A DNA stretch of 64,000 nucleotides from Sorghum bicolor. Taxonomy: Eukaryota; Streptophyta; Magnoliopsida; Poales; Poaceae. The stretch lies in contig NC_012878.2 of assembly GCF_000003195.3 (NCBI RefSeq), positions 15,927,262 through 15,991,261 of the forward strand, written 5' to 3'. Position numbers and translations under genes: made by a program. The notes beneath the pieces were generated by a model. That model made no database searches, was not told where the DNA came from, and worked only from the letters and a program-made list of their open reading frames with translations. Positions 21,150 through 31,637 of this stretch are shown in pieces (the first letter of the stretch is position 1; each line of letters starts with the position of its first letter).

Positions 21150-24100
21150 CTATGTGTTAAGCAGCGTCTGGATTGCCGATATAGCGCGTAGCCGAATTTG
21201 GTTGGCTGCTTCTATCTCCTTGATGTCATCATCGGCAGAACCTTCTATCGGCTTCAGCTTCTTCTTCAGTTGGAGTGCTTTGCGACCATGAGCATTTCGC
21301 TCGCGCTCAAGAAGCCTGATGGTCTCTGGCAATTGGCTCTCTTCCTGTTGGGCTTGGGACAGAGCGTTCTCTACTTCCTTGAGCTCCGCCAACAGGGACT
21401 CTTTTCTTGCCGATAGATCGGATATCTTCTGCTTCAGCGCGTCTCCAGAAGATCTCAGGATACCGATGTTCTTGTGCTTCTCATCGGTCAAAAGCTTCTC
21501 TTTCCTCATTTCATCGGAGAGTTGAGTCTGAGCGGCTCTATCGGCAAGCCGCCGAGAAGCTCTTTGGTACTGCAGCTGGCGACTCTCCAGATGAGCGGCT
21601 TGGAACAGGATTTCTTCAACATCGGCTGGGATTTGGCCTCTGAGAGTTCTGAACAGGGTCTTGGTAGGGTCGGAATCATCAACCAATTGCGCTGTGTCCT
21701 GGTGAAGAAGAGCTGATAATTCTTCCAGCCTGACCCTGACCTCTGCCGATGTGATGCCGACCGTCTGAGAAGTGCTTGCTTCTTCACCTTCTTCTTCAGA
21801 GAGATCAATGGCGAAGGAGAACAGGCTATCAGGAGAATCTTGTTCCTGGGAGGGAAAGCAAAATTAGCTCATACTTAGAGAATCGGCAAATAGTGCTAAC
21901 GGTAAACGGTGACTTACTTGCTTCAAGGCGATCTCTTGTCCTTGACTGAGAAGTGCTGACGGAGCTGCAGGCTGATCGGCCAAAGATGCCGATGGAGCTA
22001 CAGGTTGATCGGCTGAGATTGCCGATGGAACGATATCAACTGAAAGAAGACAAAAGGAGTTATGAGGCTAGATAAGAATAAGTTCATCGGTAGCGATATT
22101 GTTAAAGTATGTTACCTGGAGGAGGGACAACGATTGTCTGAATCGGGAGAACTGCTGATGGTATTACTGGACCCACCGGGCCAGTTGTTTGTTCGCCCGT
22201 GTCAGCTGATGTATCTTATGTTTGAGATCCTTCCTGTTGGGGTTCTTCTATCTGTGGTGCTTCCTGCATAGGTGGGGGAGATGGTGCTTGCTGTGGCTGG
22301 GCTTCTGGAGAAGAAGGAGAAGACTCCACCGGAATTGGAGATACCGGAGGAGGAGGGGGAGTTGCTACCTTCTGGCGCTTTATTCCAGTCTTAGCACCCG
22401 TGGTGCCCTTTCTCTTGGGTTGGCTAGACTGGGGGGCATCGGTACTCTCACACCTGGCTTTCGCCGATGCGCCGGTTTGCTGCAATAATGAACAAGAGTT
22501 TATAAGCATAAATATAGCCGATATAAAGGTAGTCAGCATAAAGGAAAAGATTTGACAGATTGCCTTGAAAGCCCGCGCAAGAGTGGGAGCAGCAACCGTT
22601 GGTGATGTCTGAGTTCTTCTGGTGGTGACTTTCCTGAGGCGTACACCCCGATGCACGATGGAAGCTAGAGTGGGAGCATTGTGGCCGATTGAGGAAATCG
22701 GGCCTGATGGAAACAAGTCGATCGGCCTGCCACTCCTGCTAACCAATGGAGGAATATTGTCAACCTGCAAAAGGAATACAAGGCTAAGCTGCCGATGGGG
22801 GTAATATTGAGAAAATGAAACGTTGGTTTGAGTTACTTACAGTGTCATCGGGAACTTCGTATTCGGAGTCAATCATGCCGCGGTATGAAAGTGCCGATCT
22901 GCAGAATAGATGCTCTTTCCATTCTGCCCACCATAACTTGTATGCCTGAGTGATAAAAGTAGCCGGAACCCATTCTGACAGATTTACATCTATATCGGCG
23001 TTTGGTGGTAGTTGGGCTGCTCGAGTCCACTCAAGAAGGTTGTTGATAGTTTCTCTGGGTTTTATCACATCGGCGTAAGGAAGTGCAATCAGCAACTGGC
23101 CGAAAGCTAACTGGCGAGCTAATGCCGATGGATGGTAAAATTCGTAAGTTTGAGGGGAGGTTTTTGTGCTACCAAAGAAATTCACTGGAATGATTCTGGG
23201 AGTCACAATTGCCATCATCACCTCATTGTCCCTGTCGAGAGCTTCATCAAATGGATTGAAGGTCAGAGGGAGCATGCTATCTGGGTCATCATAAGCCAAC
23301 CATGGTCGTTCGTCTCTGGTCAAACCCTCATACAGAGTCTGGAAGAATCGGCCGATCTGATCTGGATTACCCCCTGAACCAGGCAGAACTATGACAGCTT
23401 CGCCAAAGTTCAAGGGGGCGCGTGTTGCCGATTCCTCTTCACCCAATACATAGTTTTCAGCTATATCTCTTGGGAAACGCTGTGTGAACAGGTTGAAGTT
23501 GAGACGCTTGTGCAGATGCAGATTGAGCCACATGTTGACAAACCACCAGGGGCCTCCCAAGTTGCCAATGGATTGGCCGAGCAGAAGTTTCTGGGCTACT
23601 TGATGGAGAAGGTGGTAAGCAGCGCCAAGCAAGTATCGGCCGAGAGGGAATCGGCCACCGTTAGCCAGTCTTTCTGCTGCCGATAGGTAGACAGAAGTCG
23701 GTCCTGCCGATCGACCATAGAATACAAACTTGTCCAGCCACATGTTCAGAAAGGTGGTTTGTTCCTTTATGGTGACAGATCCTTTCCCACGGTACTTCTG
23801 AATGTACCCCGACCAACCGCCGATAGCGCGAGTCTCCACTTTGGCACTAGGGGCAGTATCAAAAAAGTGGGTGCTATCGGCAGAAGATATATCTAGACCA
23901 GTAAGCATGGCTACATCGGCAAGAGTAGGATAAGCAGGGCCGTGGCCAAAGGCAAAAGCATTGAGGGTGTCTGACCAAAAGTAGGATGCAGCTATCAGTA
24001 GTGACTCGTTCCTATGCATATCGGTAATGGACAATCTAATGCATTGGGCTAGATTCCTTTCACCCCACTGAACTTCATTAGAGTTGCTGACCCTCAAGAA

Positions 24101-24446
24101 CCAGTCTTTCCACCCTACAGTTGGGCTGGGCCAAGAGCGGAAGGTGTCCTTCCACAGATCTAAGGAAAAATTTTCGGCTCTGAAGGGGATCCTGTTGGTT
24201 TCTGCGTTGATAAGGTCAGTTGGATCTGGGTCCCCTAGAGGGCCGAGGCATTGAAGGTGTAGTTGATCGGTGGGGATGACAATTTTGTTGGACAATTCCT
24301 AGTGATTTTGGGCGTAAAAAGAAATACAAAGAGGAAAGAAAAGGAAGATGTTCAGTAAAATGAATTGCGAGTGAACAGGGATATGAAGAAAAATACAGAA
24401 GACGGGGTGGAGATTTGACCTCAGGGACGACGAACCCGACGGCCAT
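21150..24446 (-). CDS. B antisense spliced gene: plant-mobile-domain-like protein with coiled-coil tail
   Basis: Six exons on the minus strand join in frame: 24446-24420, 24298-22841, 22764-22564, 22479-22116, 22039-21918, 21845-21150. Total 2868 nt, about 955 residues. Donors GTCAAA, GTAAGT, GC (AAG|GCAATC), GTAACA and GTAAGT pair with acceptors CTAG, GCAG, GCAG, TCAG and CCAG; introns are 72-121 bp. Phases are consistent at all five junctions. Exon 2 resembles the plant mobile domain (aminotransferase-like) family: near residues 120-150, FAFGHGPAYPTLADVAMLTG. Exons 3-5 are Pro/Ser-rich with basic KRKGTTGAKTGIKRQK; exon 6 is a long coiled coil (LKQKISDLSARKESLLAELK). One in-frame TAA (22218-22216, exon 4) interrupts this copy. 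Function is unknown. Confidence 0.72.
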
Positions 24447-25086
24447 CTTGCTGCGAAGGAAGCGTGTGAAGGCGCCGGAGTTGATGAAGAGGGGTACTTG
24501 TCGGAGACCTTAGGAGTTTTTGGTGGCGCCGCCGCTGGAAAAGTAAAGTTGGGTAGTAGAATGGTGTGATGGGGAAGGAGTACCCAAGAAGGAACTATTT
24601 ATAGGACAAGATGGGCAAGGGCAAATCCGACTTATCTCTTTGCCGCATCCGAGAAATTCGAGGGTACTTAGGTGGATATGGTAACTGTTCGCACGGTAAT
24701 CTAGGGATTGTGCAGGTGATTTGACGGGTAGCGGTCATTATCTGAAGATATTTTACTGTGCGAGATCTCCTGGTCAGTCCATCGGCGATATTCTATAACG
24801 GTCATATTGCCGATGGGCGGATAGAGGGGAAGTAGCCGTTTTTGCGAATATCCTGGTCAGAACATCGGCAGATCTTTGTAACGGTATTGTTGCCGATGTA
24901 CGACTGAGAAAGATGCCCGTTTAGGAAGTTGGGGATTTCGAGGAATCTGCGGAGGATTAGGATCAGAGTTGTCCAGATTGAGGTTGTCGGTTACCAGATT
25001 AGGAGCATTAATTGCGGGAGGAAGCATCATTACTGCAGAGAATTTCGGAGCATTAATAGTTTTATACTCCGAAACTGGGGGGCATG
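24447..25086 (-). promoter_or_regulatory. Promoter region of the B antisense gene; also B 3' untranslated end
   Basis: 640 bp with no supported sense ORF. On the minus strand it holds a TATA box (24596-24603) and, about 170-300 bp further upstream, two copies of an inverted-repeat module. The first is CCATCGGC (24779-24786) with GCCGATGG (24809-24816); the second is CATCGGCA (24863-24870) with TGCCGATG (24891-24898). Both spacers contain TAACGGT, and the modules are offset by 83 bp. At the far end, GAAACTGGGGGG (25071-25082) is the likely polypurine tract for the 3' LTR. Confidence 0.6.
24596..24603 (-). promoter_or_regulatory. TATA box of the B antisense gene
   Basis: On the minus strand the sequence reads CCTATAAATAGTTCC, 150 bp upstream of the exon 1 ATG at 24446. 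That spacing leaves a leader of about 115-120 nt. The same minus-strand layout is seen in D (45118-45125). Confidence 0.65.
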
Positions 25087-25778
25087 TGTTGACACCGTTT
25101 TTGGGCGCGTGTCTAGGATGGCAGGATAAGGTGGCAGTACGATGTTTACAAAGCGGGTTGCCGATGAGGATGGTTGCCGATGAGGGAGAAGTTGAATGTG
25201 ACTAAGTCCACAGGCAGTAATATGGTGCCGATGGCTAGATAAGAAAGTCTGCCGATGACTATGGCAAAGGATCTGCCGATGATGCAAAGGAGGAGTCTGG
25301 AAGCTGCCGGTCGTTATGTGGAGGAGTTTCGGTTTGTCACGAGGGATAGTTTTGTTATTTCCTTAATTATTTGCATCGTTTTGTATACGGATTCCGTGTA
25401 ATTTGGAATTCGAATTCTAATCGTGTCTGGTTGTAGCTCTTTGAGCAGGGTATAAATATAGACCCTAGGGCCTTGTAATAATCAATAAATCAATCAAACA
25501 CACGTTTTTACTCATATTCCAGCATTTACTTTTCGACGACTTCGTCATACTTTTTCCTTTTGTTACGAGTTCTTAGGAATTCGTCGACTTAAGCTCGGCG
25601 TGTTCTCAAGTTCCGCGTGAGTACCTCTTAGCCGTGACATCCGGGCGCATCGCTGTTGTCAGGACTAAAGTATTCGAGTTGTCACCTTTGCCGATAGCAA
25701 GGTCAAATCGGCTGGCGCGCCTTAACGTTTGAATCGGGTATTAGCCCTTTGTGTTTGCAGATCAGTTTTGCATCAACA
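25087..25778 (+). repeat. B 3' LTR (692 bp)
   Basis: Same length as the 5' LTR, with about eight substitutions (for example CAAAG/CACCG near the start, ATTCTAG/ATTCCAG). TATAAATATA is at 25451-25460. It is followed by the CAAAC duplication. Confidence 0.95.
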
Positions 25779-25783
25779 CAAAC

Positions 25784-26855
25784 CAAGGTATAATTGTTTG
25801 ACATGTCATCCATCCTATGCTAAGGACTTGTGTAGTGCATCTAGTCATTCCTTACATGTCTTAGGATCATTCATGAAAATCAAACGAATTTGATGCTTGT
25901 ATGGTACCACTATTGCTTTTATGCTTGACTTGATCTAGTGGTAGCATATGACATGTTTGTGGGCTTGCAATCCTAGTGTTTGATCTAGAATATGAGCTAT
26001 AAGTGTTTAACTCAACATGGTACAAGATAACCCTTATTTGGAGGTGTGAAGAAGCTTGTCCTTGGATCAAACCGAGTTAAATATCTTAGGCAAGTAATCT
26101 AGATTGGACCAATTTGATAAAATGATCTCACTTCACATGGTTTCACACTACCCTATTTAAAATTTGAGCTCACCTTTTGTGGTCATTGATGACAAAGGGG
26201 GAGAAATTACAAAGGAAATACAAAGATAGGAAGTAACATGATAAAAGAAGGGGATCAATTAAAATTTTGAAGCACACAAGTAGGGGGAGCAAGCTCATAA
26301 ACTTGTATGTTGCACTTGAATGTGCATCACATATGTATGCTTGCATTTGCATTAGCTTTAGAAGCTTTCTCTCCAATGCCTTGCTTGTGTGGTGTATGCT
26401 AGTTGTAGGTTTGATTGATGAAATGAAGAACTAGCATGCATAGGTAGTGTAACTAGATCTTTTAGTTGTTTCACAAGTGGTACTAGAACCTTGTTTATAA
26501 TGTTGATCTCACGAGGTGTTCTAGTTTTGTGAATGTCTAGTCACTAATGGTGCTAAGGATGGTGTATATTGGCAACTCCGATTGGTATCACGCTTCAAAG
26601 GTCCATTCTTTACACCTTAGCATCATTTGGTAGAAATTGACTCCTATATTTCCTATTCAAGCATATGTGCAAGCTTTTAAATCCAAACTCTTAGCACATA
26701 TGTAGGGGGAGCAATTGCTACCAATTTGGATTTATGAAACTTGTCCATAATCTTTGCACATGGTAAAATACTTGGGCAAGCAACATGAATCCAAGAAAAT
26801 TTTATTGAAAATCTTTGTAAAAAGGGTTGTCATCAATTACCAAAAAGGGGGAGAT
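25784..26855 (+). other. C 3' internal non-coding region
   Basis: This is C sequence after the B insertion. No envelope-like ORF of useful length is present, although some SIRE-type elements carry one here. Four G-rich purine tracts occur: GACAAAGGGGGAGAAA near 26192, TAGGGGGAGCAAG near 26281, TAGGGGGAGCAA near 26702, and AAAAAGGGGGAGA (26842-26854) directly before the LTR. The last is the expected polypurine tract. Confidence 0.7.
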
Positions 26856-28697
26856 TGAAAGCCCTAGTTTGGTTTTGGATAATTGATGAAACCCTAGTAC
26901 TAACCTCTATGCTAAGTGTGTGTAGACTTAATAAGGTTGGTACATGCCAAGTGATGGAGCAAGTGATGATCATGGTGATGATGGTGATGACCACAAGATG
27001 ATCAAGTGCTCAACTTGGAAAAGAAGAAAGAGAAAAACAAAACCCTATGGAGATCAAGGCAAAGGTATTGCTTAGGGTTTTTGTTTTGGTGATCAAGACA
27101 CCATAGAGGGTGTGATCACATTTAGGATAGATAGCCGTACTATAAAGAGGGGAATTCTTTGGCTAAGCGGTTATCAAGTGCCACTAGGTGTCATTGTTCA
27201 TGTGCATGCATTTAGAACCTAGTGAGCTAACTTATCTCCTTTGAAGAAAATGATTGTGAAAATGCTAACACACATGCACTTGTTGGTTTACACATTGTGG
27301 TGTTGGCACACTTTGAGAAGAAGGTGAAGTTTGAAAGGTAGAGAGAGGATGGGTTCCTCGCTGAGGAACACTCACCGGATGCTGACTCAGAAGCACCGGA
27401 CGCTGTTCCTGTGCGTCCGGTGAGCAGGCAGCCTGACTCGGTTAGGGTTAGGCACCGGACGATAGGCACCGGACGCAGCTTGAAGCGTCTAGTGGAGTGC
27501 GTCCGGTGTTAGGAGGTTTTGCAAACCTCTCTGCGCTTGAGTCCGGTGAGCACCGGACGCTCAGGGTGCGTCCGGTGGCTTGCGTCCGGTGACCCTGCGA
27601 GTTTGCGGAGCTCTCTGCGCATGAGTCCGGTGTGCACCGGACGCGTCCGGTGCCAACCTGCTCAGCGTCCGGTGCTCTGCAGGTTACCGTTAGACTCTGA
27701 CACGCGGCTGACGTTGGAGCACCGGACGCTGGTGTTGAGCGTCCGGTGCCCCTTTAAGAGCGTCCGGTGACCCCGTTTTTCGCCCAGTGAAAGAGCCAAC
27801 GGCTCTATTTGTTTGAGGGGCTATAAATACGTGTTTGGCCGGCTTAGGGCTGACTCTCTTGGCATTCTAACATACTTGACATCCTTATGAGCCTAAGCAA
27901 ACACCTCCCACTCATCTCCTTCATAGATTAAACATCTTTGTGAGATTGGGAGTGATTCCAAGTGCATTTGCTTGAGTGATTGCATCTAGTGGCACTTGGG
28001 GATCGTTCTAGCTGCGGTTTTCTTGTTACTCTTGGTGGTTGCCGCCACCTAGACGGCTTGGAGCAGCGGAGAAGGATTGGCACGAGTTGGTGATTGTTCG
28101 TGGCCATCTCCCGGTGATTGTGAGGGGTCTTGTACCTTCCCCGGCGGAGAGCCGAAAGGTAACTCTAGTGGATTGCTCGTGTCATTGAGCTACCTCACTT
28201 GTGGGTAGGTTCTTGTGGTGTCCTAGTGAGGATGAGGTTCGTGCTACACCTCTTAGCCACCGAACCACCAAGTGTTGGTCGACACAACGGGGACGTAGCG
28301 TGCCGGCAAGCACGTGAACCTCGGGAGAAAAATTGTGTGTCTCCATTGTGATTGTACTTTGGATTTCTCCCGGTGTTTGGACTTCATATTATTGATTGGT
28401 TCATCCCCTCTACGTGGTGGTATAAAGATCAAACCTTCTCTCTTACTTTCTTGCAAACTAAAGTAGCTTACATACTTGTATAGAAACTTTAGGTAGCTCT
28501 CTAGTGTAAGTAGAGACATAGCTCTTGTGTGCCTAGTGATAATATCAACTAGAATTGTTGGATAGGTGGCTTGCAAACACCCCTTAGAGCTAGAGCAAAA
28601 AGCTTCGCTTTGTTATTTACTAACCTCTTGCTCTGGTGAGTTTGTAGATTTTTAAATAGGCTATTCACCCCCCCTCTAGCCATATTAGGACCTTTCA
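26856..28697 (+). repeat. C 3' LTR (about 1842 bp)
   Basis: It begins TGAAAGCCCTAG directly after the polypurine tract and ends GGACCTTTCA, giving a TGAAAG/CTTTCA inverted terminal repeat. TATAAATA at 27822-27829 lies downstream of a dense CACCGGACGC repeat field. The right flank enters the minus-strand element G. Confidence 0.85.
27373..27775. repeat. CACCGGACGC / GCGTCCGGTG repeat field in the C LTR
   Basis: About seventeen direct and inverted copies of a 10-bp word occur in about 400 bp just upstream of the LTR TATA box, for example at 27394, 27413, 27467, and as head-to-head units such as GTCCGGTGAGCACCGGAC. Spacing is irregular. It may be an enhancer or hairpin-forming array. Confidence 0.8.
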
Positions 28698-28834
28698 GAT
28701 AGTATGAACATAATTAACTAAGTAAATGATTTGAAATAATTGAAAGGAAAAGGATAACTACCAAGTTTACCTCTTGGTAAGGCGTTCAGTGTTTTTAAGT
28801 CCTCCGAACGGGACTCTCCGTTTTCTCAGTTGTC
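28698..28834 (-). other. G non-coding remnant next to the C LTR
   Basis: Short A/T-rich stretch after the G protease. It resembles the sequence just after gag-protease in A1 (the GGACTTAAAA / GGACCTAAAA region), showing that G had the A-type layout before C inserted. Confidence 0.5.
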
Positions 28835-29606
28835 CTAGGATTCGTTGGGTGGCGTAGTCAGTGCTTCCGGCAGCACCTCCTCTTCATGTATAGTTATCTT
28901 CTCTTTCCACACCTGACTCGGTGCTACGGTCTCCTCTGGATAATTCTGTTTAAACTGTATGTCTTCAGACCTTACCACTTCTCCTTTATAGTCTGCCCAT
29001 CCGTCCTTGATGATCTGCCTCCTCTGGTTGCAGTTGCGTCGTTTTCTGACCTGCTTAGAGTCTTCAACGATATAGTTAGGGTCAGTAAAATAGCGGCGTA
29101 CCTTTCTCTGAGGGGAAGTGCGTATGGACTTCTCCAGTTCCAATGTAGATGATTGCTTGAACGGTGCTGAGGAACGGTCTTCCAAGGATGATGGGTGGAT
29201 CGTATTCGTCTTCTCCCATGTCAATAACCTGAAAGTCTGTGTAGACAAAATGATCGTCTATTTTGATAGGGACATCAGTTACTGTCCCTTTAACCTCTCG
29301 AAATGTCTGATCTGCCATCTGGAGCTGAATATATGTTGGTTTTAGGGGCATGGTTCCGAACAAGAGCCAATAGGTGACTGCGGCCATTATGTTGACGCCC
29401 GATCCGGTGTCGCAAGTTGTCTTGTAGAAGTTGTATCCATTTATGGAGCAATAAATGCTTGGCATTCCTGGGTCATCCTTCTTGGTCAGAAACGGTGACT
29501 TAAGTCAACAATCTTGACCTCCATGAACTGCAGTGACCATCTTAGCTGACTCGGTCCACACTTGCTTGTTCCTATTCCTCCGGTTGGTCCTCTTCCTTGG
29601 TTCATG
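28835..29606 (-). pseudogene. G protease domain 2 and C-terminal tail
   Basis: A second retropepsin in the same frame as domain 1, after a TGA at 29507-29505. It has a canonical active site (CDTGSGVNIM), then MADQTFREVKG and IILGRPFLSTV. It aligns better with the single A1 protease (SPFITKKDD / SPFLTKKDD before it) than domain 1 does. A frameshift near 29100-29150 moves the basic tail (NYIVEDSKQVRKRRN ... SQVWKEKI) to another frame, ending at TAG about 28835. Confidence 0.75.
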
Positions 29607-30185
29607 TCAGGATTTCTCTGGGATTTTTGTAGTATTGTTCTTGAAGGAAAATGTCTTCTTCCTCCCTTTGATGTAGAAACTGATCTTGGCAGCACTAGCG
29701 TAGATAACAGCTCCCGAGGTGTTCAGGAATGGCCTCCCTAAGATGATGGGTGCCCTCTCATCATTACCGGTCTCTATCACCACGAAGTCTCCTGGGGCGT
29801 ACAAGGTACCAAATCGGACACAAAGGTTCCTCAATATTCCTTTTGGAAAACTTATTGTCTGATCTGCAAACTGCAAACACATGGTTGTTTCTAATAAAGG
29901 ATATGTAAAGATTTTTTCATAGAGTACCCTGGGCATAATGTTGACGCTGGAGCCAAAGTCGCAGAGTGCTTCTGGGAAGTCCACCATGTCGATGGAGATT
30001 GGGATGACGGGGCGTCCTAGATCGCCTCTCTTGACCGGCAGAAGGTCAGTAGTAACTTCAGTGACGGGGTTACTCCAGTAGTTACCTACATCAAACATGT
30101 CTACAAGATTTGCAGATTCTAATCCTTCTGGTTGTGATGGTATACCGGGGTTAGTAGTAGGAACAGCAGCAGCTATTTGATTTAA
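29607..30185 (-). pseudogene. G protease domain 1
   Basis: Same frame as gag. The retropepsin core has the active-site region LCDFGSSVNIMP, the internal motif FADQTISFPKGI and the C-terminal IILGRPFLNTSGA. The triad reads D-F-G. It ends at TGA (29609-29607), but the frame continues to protease 2. Confidence 0.78.
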
Positions 30186-31478
30186 CTAAGATTCAATTAT
30201 TTTATTAAAGCTAATTTGATTCTTGATGGCAGAAGAGAAATTATCCATTCTATTATTTATATTTTCTAGCATTTTATCATTAGATGCCAATTTCTTAGAT
30301 AGATTATCCATTAGCTTTCCTTGATTAGACACTAACTCTCTCAGAGGTGGAAAATTATTATTATTGTTGTAAGAATTGTTACCTTGATAATTACTTGAGT
30401 AGCTAGGCCTCTGTTGATTCCAACCTTGATTTTGTTGAGGACTATTGTAGTAGTTGTTGTTGTTATTGTTGATATAGTTCACATCCTCAAGTATCTCAGG
30501 GCAATGATTGCCTGAGTGTCCAGTATCCCCACACTCCTCACAAGTCATGTGAGAGTCGTAGATGTGCATAACTTCTTTCTTATCTCCAGCACTATCTTCG
30601 AGCTTCTTCATGAGCAGATCTAGCTTTGTAGACAGCATGTCTACCTCCTTGAGCTGATGCATACCTCCACCTCTCTTGCGTGTCTGGGTCCTCTCTTCAT
30701 TCCAGCCTTGGTTGGACGCCATCTTCTCCACAAGAGCTGTGGCTTGTGGTATGGTGAGTGATAGGAATGCTCCTCCAGCTGCAGCATCCATGGTTTCTCG
30801 GGCACTGTTGCCGAGCCCATGATAAAACGTCTGCATTAGTAGCCAACTCTCCATTCCATGATGGGGACATTCTAGGATGTAGTCTTGGAAGCGCTCCCAT
30901 GCTTCTGGAACAGATTCATCATGTTGTTGCTGAAAACTTGTAATTTTCCCATGGAGAGCATTGGTCTTGCCCATGGGAAAGAACTTAGCCAGAAAGTTCA
31001 TGGAGCAGAGTGCCCACGTAGTATTCTTCTCCTTTGTAGCGTAGAACCACTGCTTCGCTCTTCCTAACAGTGAGAATGGGAAGAGGTGAGGTAGTATAGC
31101 ATCTCTGGGGACTCCTGATATGGTGAATGTGCTGCAAATCTCCAGGAAGTGTTGGAGATGAGCACTAGCATCTTCGTGTTCCTTCCCACAGAACTGGTTG
31201 GATTGCACCATGTTGATAAGTCCAGGCTTGTGCTCAAAGTTGCCGTCGATCTTTGCAGCAGGTCCAGTGCGGATGTTGTCCGTAGTGGGAGCTGAGAACT
31301 CGCAGATCAATTTGTTCGCCATGGCTTTGAACTCTGAAGACAAGTTCCGGTGATCTTCTTGATTGGATGAAGCTTCTTGCTAAAGTGTTGATGATCTCTT
31401 CTTGAGCTTGGCTCTAGTTTTTCTGAATAATGCTTTGGGATTGTCAACAAAATTTCCTAGAAGATGTCTTCTATTCAT
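30186..31478 (-). pseudogene. G gag
   Basis: The start ATG is at 31478-31476, supported by homology of its first residues (GNFVDNPKALFRKTR) with A1 gag (SNFVEDPEQLLRRTR). An in-frame TAG at 31382-31380 and another at 30188-30186 interrupt it. The capsid core includes FPFSLLGRAKQWFYATKEK; the CX2CX4HX4C knuckle is CEECGDTGHSGNHC; an Asn-rich stretch and a helical tail follow. Translation continues in the same frame into protease 1 after the second TAG, so gag and protease were one polyprotein. Confidence 0.82.
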
Positions 31479-31612
31479 ACATTACCCTGCATAAGATAAA
31501 ATAGGAAAATATCGGGGTAAAACTGTATGAGAGAATTGATAAGCTCAATCACATTAGTGATGCGAATGATAACTCAAAATCCTATATTCATTCCTAATTA
31601 GTAATCAACCTT

Positions 31613-31629
31613 CCCCGGCAACGGCGCCA
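31613..31629 (-). other. G primer binding site (tRNA-Asp)
   Basis: The minus-strand reading is TGGCGCCGTTGCCGGGG, a perfect 17-nt complement of the plant tRNA-Asp 3' end, 8 nt from the LTR boundary. Confidence 0.88.
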
Positions 31630-31637
31630 AAAATGCT

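Larger units (their letters stand above)
13377..25778 (+). mobile_element. Element B: near-complete Tat-lineage gypsy retrotransposon with an antisense gene
   Basis: 12.4 kb bounded by 692-bp LTRs and a 5-bp duplication. The order is gag, protease, RT, RNase H, second RNase H, integrase, then a long region with an antisense spliced gene. Dual RNase H domains and extra ORFs after pol are hallmarks of the Tat lineage. The LTRs differ at about 8 of 692 positions by eye (about 1.2%). At the commonly used grass rate of 1.3e-8 per site per year that is roughly half a million years. Pol is open end to end, so this is the most recently functional autonomous element here. Confidence 0.92.
9099..28697 (+). 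mobile_element. Element C: Ty1/copia retrotransposon, SIRE/Maximus type, interrupted by B
   Basis: The domain order protease, integrase, RT, RNase H identifies Ty1/copia. The long coiled-coil gag, the several GGGGGAG tracts before the 3' LTR and the LTR ending in ATTAGGACCTTTCA fit the SIRE/Maximus group of grasses. The 5' LTR, primer site and gag N-terminus are missing because A1 sits in gag and the rest lies left of the window. Element B splits C between 13376 and 25779. C itself appears to be inserted in G. Confidence 0.85.

Noticed and set aside
22216..22488. Plus-strand 88-aa Arg/Trp-rich ORF in B
   Set aside because: It is the complement of the Pro/Ser-rich exon 4 of the antisense gene and has no independent support.
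27373..27775. CRISPR-like array
   Set aside because: The repeats are 10 bp, occur in both orientations with irregular spacing and lie in a plant LTR. They do not have the repeat-spacer structure of CRISPR.
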